Origin: Mallotus nudiflorus | Lineage: Eukaryota; Streptophyta; Magnoliopsida; Malpighiales; Euphorbiaceae | NCBI GenBank assembly: GCA_947683625.1 | Contig: CANTUR010000145.1 | Location: 389,501 to 453,500 of the forward strand | Length of the DNA: 64,000 nucleotides | Direction of reading: 5' to 3' | Shown: one piece after another, positions 45,001 through 57,200 of the stretch | Layout of the letters: each line of letters opens with the position of its first letter | Numbering within the stretch: position 1 is the first letter of the stretch | Notes under the pieces: model-generated | Seen by the model: only the letters and a program-made list of their open reading frames with translations | Told to the model about the DNA's origin: nothing | Database searches by the model: none | Position numbers and translations under genes: made by a program

Positions 45001-45530
45001 AAGAAAAACATCAGGAAACTCACAGGCAATAAGAACATCTATAAGTGATAACTTCTCCACTAAAGTATCCCTGACCAATGCCAAATATCCCTGACAACCT
45101 TTCCTCAGCAACTTCCTAACCGTAATAGCAGAAATAAGATTCTGAGATGCTGAACTCCTACCACCCATAAATTTAAATTCTTCTTCACTAGGAATTATGA
45201 AAATCACCTCTTTATTCCAAAAATCTACCACGGCATAGTGCTGAGATAACCAATCCATACCCAGAATAACATCAAATTCCATCATATCCAACAGAATCAA
45301 ATCAGCAGGTAATTCTCTACCTTCCACAAGAACTGGACAACCAGAAAGAACAATATTGGTATCCAAAAAATCACTTAGAAGAGTGGCGATAGACAAAGAA
45401 AAAGCCATCCTCGAAGCTTGCCAATAAGACTTGGAAGCAAAAATGGGAGAAACAAACGAATGCATGGCACTTGGATCAAACAGAACCCATGCATCCAGGT
45501 AACAGACAGAAATAATACCTGCCACGACTG
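45001..45530 (-). pseudogene. Gypsy element 2 protease, active site changed
   Basis: The motif reads VLFDPSAMHSFVSPIFASK where the family has LFDSGASHSF; the Gly-Ala core is lost although the Asp remains. MEFDVILGMDWLSQHYAVVD follows and is intact. Confidence 0.88.
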
Positions 45531-46905
45531 CATTAGATGCCTGAGCCTCCTACTGAGTGAGATGGAAGACTTTGGTCTATCCTCGACCTCCCTGCTGACT
45601 GGTAGAAGCTTGGCCAACACCTCTGGCACCTCCACCATGACCCTGCTGCAGAATAAGCTGAGTGGAACTCTGATGCTGGGCTGGAGGCAACTGAAAAGGA
45701 ATGGGTGCAGCACTATCAATCGACTGTTGTGGGAATCACAAAATCTACAGCTGTTGATACCCGGAGTAAGGACATGATATGGCATAATGTCCTGTTTGCC
45801 CGCATCTAAAACATGTCAGCGGTGTCAGGTAACATGGTCCCTGATGGACTCTACCGTAGGTTTGGCATACACTGGCAGCTGATCCAAAACTACGACCACT
45901 GCTGCTGCTCGAAGCACCTGACCCGAATATGAATGGTCTACACTGACCTCCACAGTAATGTCTACTACTCCGATGCACTCGCTACTGCTGCCTTTGACTC
46001 TGCTGAGTCAAACCTCTTTGTTGACTACTCAAACCAACATGAAAAATTGAATACGGAGTAGTCTATAATCCACCTGACTGAACACCCAGCTGGTAATAAT
46101 TAAGCATAGTTCCCTGCCTGACTAGTCTTAACTCAATCTCCTTGGCCAACTCAATCATAGACTCCAGAGTAAGGCTCGCTATAGGCATACCAGCAAATGT
46201 TGAACCCAATCCAGTGACATAAGTAGTGATTGTAAAATACTAATCTCGCATCAAATCCTCTGCATACCTACGCAACTAGAGGAACTCTCGGGTGTACTCC
46301 TCTACAGATCGATCACCACAAGAAATGCTGGTCAATCGGAGGCGATAACTCATACAAAGAGGCTCTGGACAGAATCTCCTAAAAAATCGCTCTCAAAACT
46401 GAGCCCAGGTCATTGTCATCATATAAGGCTGAATCATCTAAATAAACCAGTCCAGGGCTGGTTCCTCAACAGAAAGCTCAACAATCATAATCCGCTGGTA
46501 CTTGGTGTGAGCAGTCTGAGTCCTAGCCTTGATCGTGTGTAGAAAATCTAACGGATCGAAAGTCCCATCAAACGCAATCCTGCCAACTCTGGCATAGAAC
46601 AGAGCTGCCTCAAGGTCAGACATACCCTGCTGATAGGTAGGCTAAACAGGCTGAACGACCAGAGGTACAAGAATATCCTCAAACTCAGGCTCTACAGGCT
46701 CCTCGTCTTATATCTCTTTTTGACTACAGCGACCTGCCACTCCTTGAGGTCTACCTCTGCCATGACCTCTGCGTCTAACTGGTGGCTCAAGAGGAAAAAC
46801 CTCATCCTGAAAGGACTCATCATCCTCAGCCTCAACGACCAGTGGAGCGACACGCGCTCGCCTCCTCATTATGAAAAGACAAACATAACAATTTAGATAA
46901 AACAA
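45531..46905 (-). pseudogene. Gypsy element 2 gag with CCHC knuckle
   Basis: The start region (46708-46872) is Arg-rich: MRRRARVAPLVVEAEDDESF then PPVRRRGHGRGRPQGVAG. 46438-46623 carries a capsid motif (GTFDPLDFLHTIKARTQT). 45745-45978 has a Ser/Gly-rich stretch and the knuckle CFRCGQTGHYAISC, C-x2-C-x4-H-x4-C, which binds element RNA. Stops and frameshifts lie between these parts. Confidence 0.88.
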
Positions 46906-47055
46906 ACAATGGAGGAATAACGCAGAAAACTAAAGCAAGGAATACTTATCAAGACATACTTGAACCTAATTCACTGTAGTAGTTCCCAAAAGAAAACACA
47001 ATTTTGAAAACTAGGGCCACAACTCACATAACTAAGCCCTAACACAGAAAACTAC

Positions 47056-47067
47056 GCTCTGATACCA
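47056..47067 (-). other. Primer binding site, gypsy element 2
   Basis: In sense orientation TGGTATCAGAGC, a perfect match to the complement of the initiator Met tRNA 3' end, lies 4 bases from the 5' LTR. Confidence 0.93.
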
Positions 47068-47071
47068 ACTT

Positions 47072-49408
47072 TTTCATGACCCAACATAGGGGCCATGACC
47101 GGTGCTAGGGAATGGAAATTCTTTCGAATCCAGAACTCGTAGCAAGCCTTAAAATAAAATAAAACATGCAATAATAATAACAACATAAATAATATATATT
47201 CTGTAGCAGAAATAAAATCATAAAAATTAAATAATAATTCACCATGGGATTTAAATAAATAATTCATCTCATATATATAAATATTCCTTTAATACAAATC
47301 CAGTTCAAATCCTTAAAATACACAACTCACATAAATATAATACAACATCCTTTTGACAATTTTACAACTACTGTAGTGTCTATATCATAAAATAAAACTC
47401 AAGTAAGCAGTTTATATAATGAAGCCGGGGCGGAAGAAATCCGGCGTAAGGGTCTGCTACTGAGGTCTGAAGACGATGACTCTCTTGAAAAATAGTCAAC
47501 GGAGGGGAGTCAGACCTCACTGAGTGAATTGTTATAATATATATACATGTAAAACTAAATGGCAATGCACACAGTCAAATATATATATAATAAATATATA
47601 TACAGGCAAGTACACACAAATGCAGCAAAATCATTTTATGTATTTCACTAAAAATCACAGTTTATGAAGGATCAAATAGAACCTTAGAAAATCACAACCT
47701 CAAAACAGTGTTAAACAACATTCTAGCCATACAGGCTCACTTATTCCAAGTATATTCACTTGTTCCAGTTGGACAGTAGACTAGCCTCGAGACACTAAGT
47801 CAACCGAGCTCCAGCAGTCAGACTGTCAGTGTGATTGGCCCCGAGACACTTGGTCAACCGAGCTCCAGCAATCACACACCTAAATCATTTCTCACATATC
47901 AAATAATCAAATCCAATCAATCCAATCATAATCCGCAAATAGGTTAGTAATATAGCCTAAATGCTATCGGCGTAACGGTACGTACTCAGTCCGAGTGTTG
48001 CCCACTAAGTAGCACGTTCTATTAATATCCTTCATTAATATATAAAACATACATTCGTAAAATAAATGATGCATGATATTTAATTAAATAACAACATAAA
48101 CCATATATATACTAGAAATATATCAAAAATAAATCAGGTATATTTCGAGTATATATACTTCAAATAAATTTAATTTAATTAGAAAATAAACTAAAAATAA
48201 ACCATAAATAAACCTAAAAACATTTTAAGAATAATTTATTAATAAAACATGCATATAGTTGAAAATATACCAAAAATAAACTGAAAGTAAACCTAAGTAA
48301 TACTTAAATCATTTATGCATGTTTATCAAAACATACCATACATTTCTAAAACATGCATCCTAAAGCATATATATAAAATAACAACTCATTGTTTATTGCG
48401 CTCCACGAGATGGGTTTGACGGGCCTGGTCCACTAGGCCTCAGTCTCGGCGCAACTAAACAAACAAACGACAACAGAGATCAAAATACATCTAACGGAAA
48501 TTCCTAGAAACTCAATCTAGAATACTAGACACAAAATTAAAATAGGAATTCGACCGAATATCACATTTTACGAGAATTCTACCAAAAATCCGGCAGACCC
48601 TCCCTTGTAAAATGAACATCTCTCTACTCAAAGAGTAGAGCTGATCCTGTAAAGAAACACACTTCGAAAATAGACACAGAATTCACAATCACAATCCCTT
48701 GGTTGGACTCTACACTACAATTCACCGACCGAGGTCTATAATTCACAGAATATTTACAAAATACTAAAAATTCCCTTTTATAATAAAAATACATTGTATC
48801 AATCCAAATTACGTAATTAACCCTAAAACACATTAAAAACTGATAAAAACTCATTTTGTTAGAAAAATAGTATATTATATATATAATTTGAAAATAATTT
48901 ACGAAAAATAGTTTTAATTAGTTAAAAATGCTAAATAATTTGTAGAAATCATTTTTATACCCTAAATAACTATTAAAACCAATTTAATTACATTTTTAGC
49001 CAATTTAGTGTAAAATTACCAAAATACCCCTATATATATAAATTTACTAAAATTAATCCAAAAATTCACCAAAAATACTAAAATTGCTTAAAATTAATTT
49101 TCTCAACATATATTTCAATAATTTCAATAAATATACTCAATTTACCAATTAATTTCAATTAAACATATAATTAACCCTATTTTTCAAAATTACATAAACT
49201 TAATAAATTCCAAATAAATATATAAAAATTCACAAAAATTACAAATAAATTTCTAAAATTTTACGTAAAGTACTTAAAATAATTAAGAATAATTAAAATA
49301 ACTTAATAATTATCAAACATATGAAAATTATCATAAATATATACAAAAATTATTAACACTACATATCCCGATACAGTATAAAAATATTTAAAAACTCGAG
49401 ATATTACA
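47072..49408 (-). mobile_element. 5' LTR of gypsy element 2, internally deleted
   Basis: At 2337 bp it aligns with the 3' LTR except for about 926 bp missing near 49258, where ATTTCTAAAATT runs straight into TTACGTAAAGTACTT. The same words flank the extra segment in the 3' LTR, suggesting a deletion between short repeats (AAAATT). Its outer sense end has mutated (TGTCACG to TTTTCATG on the plus strand). Confidence 0.93.
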
Positions 49409-49413
49409 GTTAG

Positions 49414-49692
49414 CTAGTGTGTTCTAGGCTTTTACTGATCTAAAGTATATGGTTTTAAAATTTATATTGTGAAATTTTTGGTGTATTTTTGAACTTTCAC
49501 TATCGAATCTGCCATGTTGAAAAATGGGTATATTTTGGTATATTATTGTTCTTTAGTATTATGGAGATGTCAATTACTTAATGGAGTGGTATGTGATGTA
49601 TTTAGTTTATGATGGGTTGAATAAAATGTTGTGAAAGTGTGGTGCACTCTTGATGTATATGAAAATATAAGAAATATGGTTGAATGAAAAAG
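49414..49692. other. End of copia gag, then unassigned sequence
   Basis: About 65 bases continue the copia gag frame on the minus strand. From 49480 to 49692 no element or gene is recognised. Confidence 0.5.
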
Positions 49693-49697
49693 AGGAC

Positions 49698-51867
49698 TGT
49701 AGACACCCAATTTCGGGATGATATGTTATGGATGTAACAAAGGACTCCAGTTATGAAAATGTCTTCAAAACTTAATCCTTAAAAAATTCTGAGGGCTTTT
49801 AAAGGAAGGATTTAATGTTTTCAAGGACTAAATCGCAAAGTTCTTTTTAGGACCTAATTGTAAAATTTAAATTTTTTCGCGGCCCTTTTGTAATTAAATG
49901 TTAAAAAAAGTGTGTCGAAATTCTATAATTCCAACCGGAATTATGTAATTTCGATAAGAATTACAATAATTCCAATTGGGATTGTATAATTCCGATCGGA
50001 ATTACACAATCTCGGTCGGAATTGAATTCTTTTGTTTTCCTATTTCTAAATTACTTATAATTTAGTGTTTTAATTGGTTTAAACTTCCTAATTAATTCAA
50101 TCCAAATTGGTTTAAACTTCCTAATTAATTCATTCCTAATTGGTTTAAAATTCCTAAATACACTTTAGGAATTAGAATCACATTAGGATTAGGGTTAGAC
50201 TTCCTGGTTCTACTATAAAAAGAAAGGAAGGGAAGCAGTAAGGAGGAAAAAAAAGAAGAAAAAAGGAGAGGAAAAGGGGCGTAGAAAGAAAAAGAAGGAG
50301 AAGAGACGGAAGAGAAGAGGAAAATTGTGATTACTTTTGAATTTTTTACTAAAATTCCTTTTGATTCAACGATTAATTTAAGACTCGTGAAGAATTTTTA
50401 AGGAGAAAGATTCGAAGATTTGTCAAGAACGGTGAATGATCAATCTGAGGAGCACCCTAAATCATCCATAATCATATCATCTTCTTCTATTCTTTATTTC
50501 CTTATTTATTTATTCGATTCTTTTACATTATTATTCTTTATTATTATTTTTTAAAGTTATTATCATAATTTATTAATTAATCATTGTTTTATCTTATTTT
50601 TGTGGTGATTATGGAGGACAATGCATGATGATCATGTGGGAGGAATGAATTTCATGAGAAGTCCATAGAAGACTATGGATAAAGCCTCATAGAGACTTAA
50701 TTTCTAGGATTTTATTTTATTTTTATCTTTATTTTTATTTATTGTTTTATTTTTATTTTATTAATTATTTTATGAATTAATGTAATAGCCCTAATAGTGG
50801 GAATAGTAATAAAATTATATGTGTGGTTGCATGATTTTTTAAATTGGTTAGTAAATTTAGGTTTCTAATTGGGTAATTATTTAAAATCAATGGAGGAAGT
50901 AGATTAATTTAAGTTGCATATTAATAAAATTAGGGTTTTAGTAAGGGTTAATTTAATTATTTGTTTGATCTTATTTAATTATTTTTTTTATTTTTTTTGG
51001 GTTTTATTTATTATTTTTATGTGTTTTGGGCTTTAAGCCCACTTGAGATCTTGATTTATTTATTTAAGTTTAGGTAATTTTTAGCCCATCTCATTTAATA
51101 ATTAATTAGGTTTAATTGATTAAAAAATATTTTTAAGTCCATAATTAATTAGATTTTAGGTTAGAAATACCTTTAGACCCATTTAGTTAATTAGACATAG
51201 GCCCACTTAATTTAATTTAATTAATTTAGACATAGCTCATTTAATTTAAGCCCTTTTTCATAATTTGTAGATTTAAGATCATTATTTAATTAAACATGTA
51301 GAAATGGGCTCATTAATTTAAATACCTTCATAACATGTAGAATTAGGCCCATTTTTTAGAATTAAAATTAGTAGACTTAGGTTCATTTAATTAAAATCAA
51401 AAGGAATTAGGTCTTTAGATTCACTTATAATTTAAAACATGTAAATTTAACTCATTTATTTAAAATCCATGTAGATTATACTAACTTAGGGATTATGTGA
51501 TTTTTTGAATGCATTATTTACTTATATATTTCATGACTAGTTTGCCTTGGAGTTTATTGTTTTGGGTTTATATGAAATTGCATGTAAATAGAGAATGAGA
51601 TAATAATTCATAAAGTAATTCTAAATGAACACAAGACTGAAAGAAGTTGGTATTCCATATCCAGAATCTCCTGGTTGTGGTGCTAGCTTTCTTTTAGGGA
51701 ATCAAGTACCACCTTTTCAATTTGTCCCAGTTATTACCCTGGGTGGCGACTCCTCATTTCCATGCCATGTCTTTGTGACAGTGGTTAGTATGTTCTCTAG
51801 AGCCCTGAGCTCAAACAATGTCGTGGTTGCTAAAATCTTGGACGCGTGCTAAACCTCGTTGTTTACA
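49698..51867 (+). mobile_element. Solo LTR of a Tat-type gypsy element
   Basis: It starts TGTAGACACCC and ends GTTGTTTACA, with an exact 5-bp duplication AGGAC at 49693-49697 and 51868-51872. The end region is homologous to the LTR end of the element at 1-7285: GGGTGGCGACTCC (51741-51753), then GAGCCCTGAGCTCA, GTGGTTGCTAAAATCTTGG and GCGTGCTAAA. No internal coding sequence is attached. An open frame at 51625-51852 is LTR sequence. Confidence 0.9.
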
Positions 51868-53299
51868 AGGACGCAATGCTACTTATGAATGAGGTAGGGT
51901 TGTGCGTGATATGGAATCCCCTTTATATGCCATAAAAAGGCATATATATATATAACAAGATTATAGCAGGGTTGTGTACATATAGGGATCCATGAATAAA
52001 TAAATAAAAATTTTAAAATCACATGTAATTCATAAGTACACTGTTATTCAGAAGAAAATGTTATACTATCACAATTATGTGCATGCTAAAAGTTCATTGC
52101 TATCCAAAAGAAAATACTATACTATAATGACTATGTACATGCTAAATTCATTGTAAATATTGAATGGATTGATAATTGATAATACTACATACTTGAATGT
52201 GTTATTTTTCATAGAATATTATGTTATTCATTTACTGAGTTACAAGTTCACTCCTCTACATTATTTTTCAAGATTAGAAGAACTATAGTCGATTTTGAAG
52301 AAACATTTATATAAGTTATACTAGAATTATGTCAAGTGGGTCAGCATGAGGTCATCTTTAGTTTTTCTTGAACGTGACATGCTTAGGGAATTAATGTTAT
52401 CTTACATTAAGGTTAATGTATTGTATGTGTATAATATAAGGAAAAATGTAAACTAATTGATGTTGTGAGATAAAGTTAGTTTTAATGGATATGTTAAATA
52501 ATAGTCATATGCATACGATATATACTAAACATCCTTAACAGGTATCACATCTTATGTGTTAGTATTTAATACTTAGTATTATGTGCATGGGGTCTCAACT
52601 TTGTTTATCTTATGTAATGCTCAAACTTTTTTTATTCCCATGAAAAGACTCGGAGAAAAATTGGTTTAGTTGAATGCTCAAGTTATCGAGTTAGGTTCCT
52701 GAAAAGCAATTATAGCTTGGAATTTAATTTGGTTGTACTAAACTCTTAGTTATATTATTTTAAAGCAAATAAGACAAGTTATTTTTCCCATAGATGGCGC
52801 CACTTGATAACTCATTTAGGAATCCTTTAAATTTTACACATAAGTTAGTCAATAAGAGCAAAGTGAGTGGGTGGGGAGATCCCCATAAATACTCTAATGC
52901 TTAAGTTAGTAAGGATCTTAAAAGGAAACTATTAATTACAAGAGATGGTTATGTGTGTAGAATGAATAAGAATGAGAGATATTATAAGTATATATAGGGA
53001 ACATCTTAACTCAAACCTAATATAATTTTGATTTTTTTATTGATGAGATTCTTTAAGCTTGTAGGACTTGGTCTTTTTGGTATGCAATAATTAAGTATCC
53101 TTTTCCTAATAAAGTTGAACATTCTTCCTTTAGTTATGCTTTATTTGAAGGATTTTAATCCTTATTAGAATAGGATTTAGATGTGAGGTATCATCCTTAA
53201 TTATCTTGATATTTAAACATATATGTAATTTTTTAAATATTACTTTTTTTTTGTGAAAAATGAGGCAAGAGCTTAAAATACAAACTGTAGAGTGACTAA
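51868..53299. other. Unassigned intergenic DNA
   Basis: AT-rich without useful open frames. The segment near 52795 (GATGGCGCCACTTGATAACT) resembles sequence seen at retroelement edges, but no matching repeat was found here. Confidence 0.4.
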
Positions 53300-54720
53300 G
53301 TGATTATAACTAACTCCTCTCATATCATGAAAGATCTAACATAAAACCTCAGGGGATGAATAAATCTTGACATTTAATTCTTAATCTCTGAGTAAGTTCA
53401 GCCATAGAATTCACTTCGCTAAATATGTGCATGATTTTAACCTCCTAGAATCACTATAATGAAGCTAAAATTGAATGAACCAAATGAGAATTGCCATGCA
53501 CCCTAGTTTCCTCCTACCTTAACATTTTGACAACACACTTGCTATCTACTTCTAAATGAATCCTTTTAAAACCAAGATCTCACACTAGTGATAGACCTTT
53601 AAAAACTCCCTATAACTCTGCTCCTGTCACTTCAGCTACCAATCTTAGTTGAGAAACCCGCTAACCAAATCCCTCAAAAATCTCTAATAACACCTCTATT
53701 AGTTGAAATCAATAATGAACTATTGAAAACATGATTAATATTAACTTTAACCTAACTCTCTAAAAGGGAACCATCTAACTAACTTTTAGATCCTAATATA
53801 TTCACTATTTTTGGAGCTCAACATTAGATGTTATCAACTTCATTACCTTACCAACATCCACTTTGAAATAAGTAGCAATTCCTTCAAAACCACACTCCCC
53901 ATATTGTAACACTAAATAAGCAATCCCAATTGACTTCACCACCAAGATTCTCCTTATTTGCAAGGTTGGAAATAAACCACTCCTTTAAACCCAATGAAGA
54001 AAATTAGGTAGCTTGAACTTTAGAACTAATTAAGCCCATATTACTCTAGCATGTGCACAATCTCGTCAAACATAAAGAAACATTTTACTATCAGCATCAC
54101 ACCTGCAACATTCTACAAAATTATTTAGTTGATGTCAAAATCTTTCCATATTAGTTAAGATTTGTTCTTTCACAACTAATAGCACCTACTCCTTCCACTT
54201 GTCTTATCTAAAATAAGTTTATCATAAGCCAATTTAGTTGAGAACTTCCTTAAAGATGTTAGGCCCTAGAAAACTTTATCCTCTTTCCCATTATCATATG
54301 GTGGTTGGTTACAAACTAAAGCACTACATATTGAGGCAATAGATTAGCAAAAAGGTCCCAATCTCAACCATTATTCTAATTAACAAAATAATTAATTAGG
54401 AAATCTCTTTAAACCATAATCAGGGTAGGAAATCCAACCATATTTGAACTCTCCTCCCATTACCAACTAACCAGTGTAAACCATCTAGAATTTTATCCTA
54501 TATTTAACTCACCACTTTAAAAAGTGATGACTTATTTTTACAAGGAAAACTAGTGTAAGTTGCATTCTGATCAATTCCATATTTTGCACATATCACTTTC
54601 ACCTCTAACTTATCAGGTTGATGAATTATTGACCATCCCACCTTCATAAGCAAGGCATACCTCCTTGATCCTTTGACTTACACGTAACTTCCCAATTAAT
54701 TAGATTAATTTTCCACTCTT
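53300..54720 (-). pseudogene. LINE retrotransposon 3' region, heavily decayed
   Basis: Minus-strand translation in drifting frames shows the end of a LINE ORF2. AYLMKVGWSIIHQPDKLEVK and VICAKYG lie at about 54540-54660, then FTLVGNGRRVQIWLDFLP (about 54420-54480). A zinc-finger block CCRCDADS..FLYV..RDCAHARVIW is at about 54030-54110. A terminal RNase H segment (AELxGVFKGLSLV; FKRIHLEVDSKCVV) is at about 53530-53650. Stops are frequent. This order is typical of plant L1-like elements. Confidence 0.72.
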
Positions 54721-55278
54721 TATCTGATTCACCCATGTGAATTTTTACACCACTTTTATTTTCAATCACAAATATGTACATACAACTTAGTTGTTTTCAT
54801 AGCATAAATCGAAATGACCATGAATATAGATTATGTTAATGTTATTCTACTAGTCAGCAACAATAAGTTCCCATTCCAGAATTGAAAGCCATTAACATAG
54901 ATTCAATAAGTGAACCTTTTCTTCATCCTCAAGGCTTTCTTAAGACTTCTTAATTTCCTATTTGTAGCATTAATTTTCAAAAGGTTAAATTCCTTTTTCT
55001 CCAAGATTTTCTCTCTTGTAACCTAAATAAAATTAAGCATAAATTCTAGAATTTTCTTTGCTGAATTTTGAAATTAATTTATGGGCTAGATAAAATTTAA
55101 TTTTGGGCACAAACAATTACAATAAAAATATAATTTTTGATGGAAAGGAAGAGTAATATTTTAGATGTAATAGAATTATACTATTTTACATAGAATATAA
55201 CATGAGTATTCTAAAATAAGATTTTTTTTTTTTTAATTTTCTATAGAAAAATATTGTGAATTTAATAACTCAGCCTTT
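54721..55278. other. AT-rich intergenic DNA
   Basis: Nothing recognised; it may hold further LINE remains. Confidence 0.4.
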
Positions 55279-55315
55279 AGGGATGAATAGTGAATTATGA
55301 AAAGGGACACACACA

Positions 55316-55382
<67 letters not shown>

Positions 55383-55414
55383 GTGTGTCCCTTTTCATAA
55401 TTCACTATTCATCC

Positions 55415-55416
<2 letters not shown>
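55279..55416. repeat. Perfect inverted repeat around an (AT)n tract
   Basis: The left arm AGGGATGAATAGTGAATTAT... and right arm ...ATAATTCACTATTCATCCCT are exact reverse complements over at least 43 bases, including GAAAAGGGACACACACAAAT. The centre is an alternating AT tract, itself self-complementary, so nearly the whole 138 bp is one palindrome. Confidence 0.95.
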
Positions 55417-55445
<29 letters not shown>

Positions 55446-55446
55446 A
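55417..55446. repeat. (TA)n microsatellite
   Basis: A second AT tract directly follows the palindrome. Confidence 0.9.
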
Positions 55447-55899
55447 TCTAAAATCCAGTAAGCTATTGCTTATATGGCCAAAGGAGCCTATATTTATTTG
55501 TCACATTAGACAAACTCAATGTTTTTATGCTCTTATTTTTGTTAAATAACTAATAAAAATAGAGTTTATAATATTTTGTAAATAAAATGAGTGAAAAGTG
55601 ATGTTTTTTCTTTAATGCATTTGTTAACAAATTATAAGAAAAGGTAGATAGTATAGTTTTATTTATTTATAGAATGGTACAATTTTTAAAAAATTTAACA
55701 AAAGGAAAGAAATAGGGACTCTTTCATAAATGTATAAGAGAACAAAAAAATTCAAAAATACATGACACAGAAAAAGTTTTACCAAATTATGGTAAGACGG
55801 TAAAATCATTTCAAAAATATAATTTTCTTTCATTAGATATAAGCAGATCATTAGATATAAGATGGTAAAATCATTTCAAAAATATAAGCATATCATTTC
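55447..55899. other. AT-rich intergenic DNA
   Basis: Nothing recognised. ATTAGATATAAG and TAAAATCATTTCAAAAATATAA are repeated about 60 bases apart (55795-55890). Confidence 0.4.
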
Positions 55900-56700
55900 T
55901 TGTTTTTGTTGTTGTTTTCGAGGTAATTATTATAATTTTTTTCTTGGTTCATTTTCATTTTTTTGATAATAAATAACAAGAAAAATAGTCTCAAAAACAA
56001 CCAAAAAATACAATCGGCAAAACCACAAAAAAACAATCAGAACCAAAAACAAGCAGAAAAACAACTGTCAAAACAGCCAAAAAACAACAAAAATAACTAG
56101 AAAACAACTAGTTTTATAGGCTTTTGTTGTTATTTTTATGGTTTTTTTTGTTATATTTTCATTTTTTTTGTTCATTTTCAATTTTTTTACCTTGTATAGT
56201 GTTTTTTTTTTCTAAATGTTTTCATGGTTGTTTTGAAAAACAAGTAGAAAACAATATGTTTTTATAGGTTTTTGTTATTGTTTTATGGTTGTTTTTGTTA
56301 TTATTTTTTTTCTTGGTTAATTTTTAATTTTTTGAGCTTGTTTTATTGTATTATTGGCTGTTTCTAGTTATTTTCAATGTTGTTTTTATGGTTCTTTGTA
56401 AAAAAAAAAAAAACCATAAAAAAAACCTTGAAAACAATTAGAAACAACTAGAAAAACAACCACTACAAGACAACCTTATAAAACATAAAACTAAAGTAAC
56501 AACAAAAACTAAAAATAGCTACCAAAGTAACCATAAAACAACCAAAAAAACTGTATAAATGAAAAGATTAAGAAAAAAGTAAATAAAAAGAGAAAAGAAC
56601 TACAAATAACTAGAAAAATAATAAAAAAAAGTAAATAAATAAATAAAATAAAAGAAGGAAAGAAAAAAAAAAGAAAAAAAGAAAATGAATAATAATATTA
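55900..56700. repeat. Low-complexity block of alternating A-rich and T-rich segments
   Basis: Words such as AACAACTAGAAAACAAC and their complements (TTTTGTTGTTATTTTTATGG) recur in both orientations, so the block can fold on itself several times. A poly-A of about 14 lies near 56400. Confidence 0.75.
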
Positions 56701-56939
56701 AAATAAAATAGTTATGTAATACTAATAGTAATAGGGAAAATTTTATGGTTACTTGACTTTTTAGTTACTTTTATTTTATTTTTTCTTTATCACCATTTAA
56801 TGAAAATGTGCGTCATCATTTAATGGTAGTTATTTACAAAGTATATTTTACTTTATAATAATAGAATGCACCTAGTCATAATAAAAATAAAAATAATAAA
56901 AAAAAGTAAAAAAGAAAAGCCGACAGCTACATGAAAAAA

Positions 56940-57200
56940 AAAAAGAGCAAATTACATTTACCTCGCTGAGGTTTGAAAATTGAACATTTACATCCCTTAA
57001 TTCTAATTCCGTCAACACTTTAATCCCTCCGTTAACTTTTCCATTAGTATCTTAATAAATAGGATTTTTTACTCCCTCTATTTCATGTAAACTAAACATT
57101 TTAGTTCCTATGGTTTGTAAAAACTAACACTTTAGTCCTTTTTATTTTAATAAAATAAAATTTGTTGTTCTTTAATTTTCAAATTTAAAATCATAATTTT
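56940..57200. mobile_element. Possible transposon terminus fragment
   Basis: AAATTACATTTACCTCGCTG, GTTTGAAAATTGAACATTTA and 'TTTAATCCCTCCGTTAAC' resemble ends of common plant non-autonomous DNA elements. No matching inverted end or TSD was found within the window. Confidence 0.3.

Larger units (their letters stand above)
38874..49408 (-). mobile_element. Chromodomain Ty3/gypsy element 2 (Tekay/Del-like), full length
   Basis: LTRs 38874-42136 (3') and 47072-49408 (5') bound a complete domain set: gag, CCHC knuckle, protease, RT, RNase H, integrase, chromodomain. TSD GTTAG is exact at 38869-38873 and 49409-49413. Long open frames survive in RT and integrase, and the RT catalytic FIDD is intact, so it is younger than element 1. 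It is still inactive: the protease motif is lost and stops occur. The 5' LTR lacks about 0.9 kb present in the 3' LTR. Confidence 0.95.
34522..49480 (-). mobile_element. Ty1/copia element, split by a gypsy insertion and a MITE
   Basis: On the minus strand: gag fragment (49480-49414 continuing at 38868-38331), protease, integrase, RT, RNase H and a short 3' LTR. The integrase before RT order is copia-type. The block 38874-49408 is a later gypsy insertion with TSD GTTAG inside gag; removing it restores a gag motif (LANAYEKSSRG). A 502-bp MITE sits in the RT. The 5' end beyond about 49480 is not recognisable, so the element is truncated or decayed there. Confidence 0.85.

Noticed and set aside
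51625..51852. 75-residue open frame as a small gene
   Set aside because: It lies inside the solo LTR and overlaps the primer-like motif.
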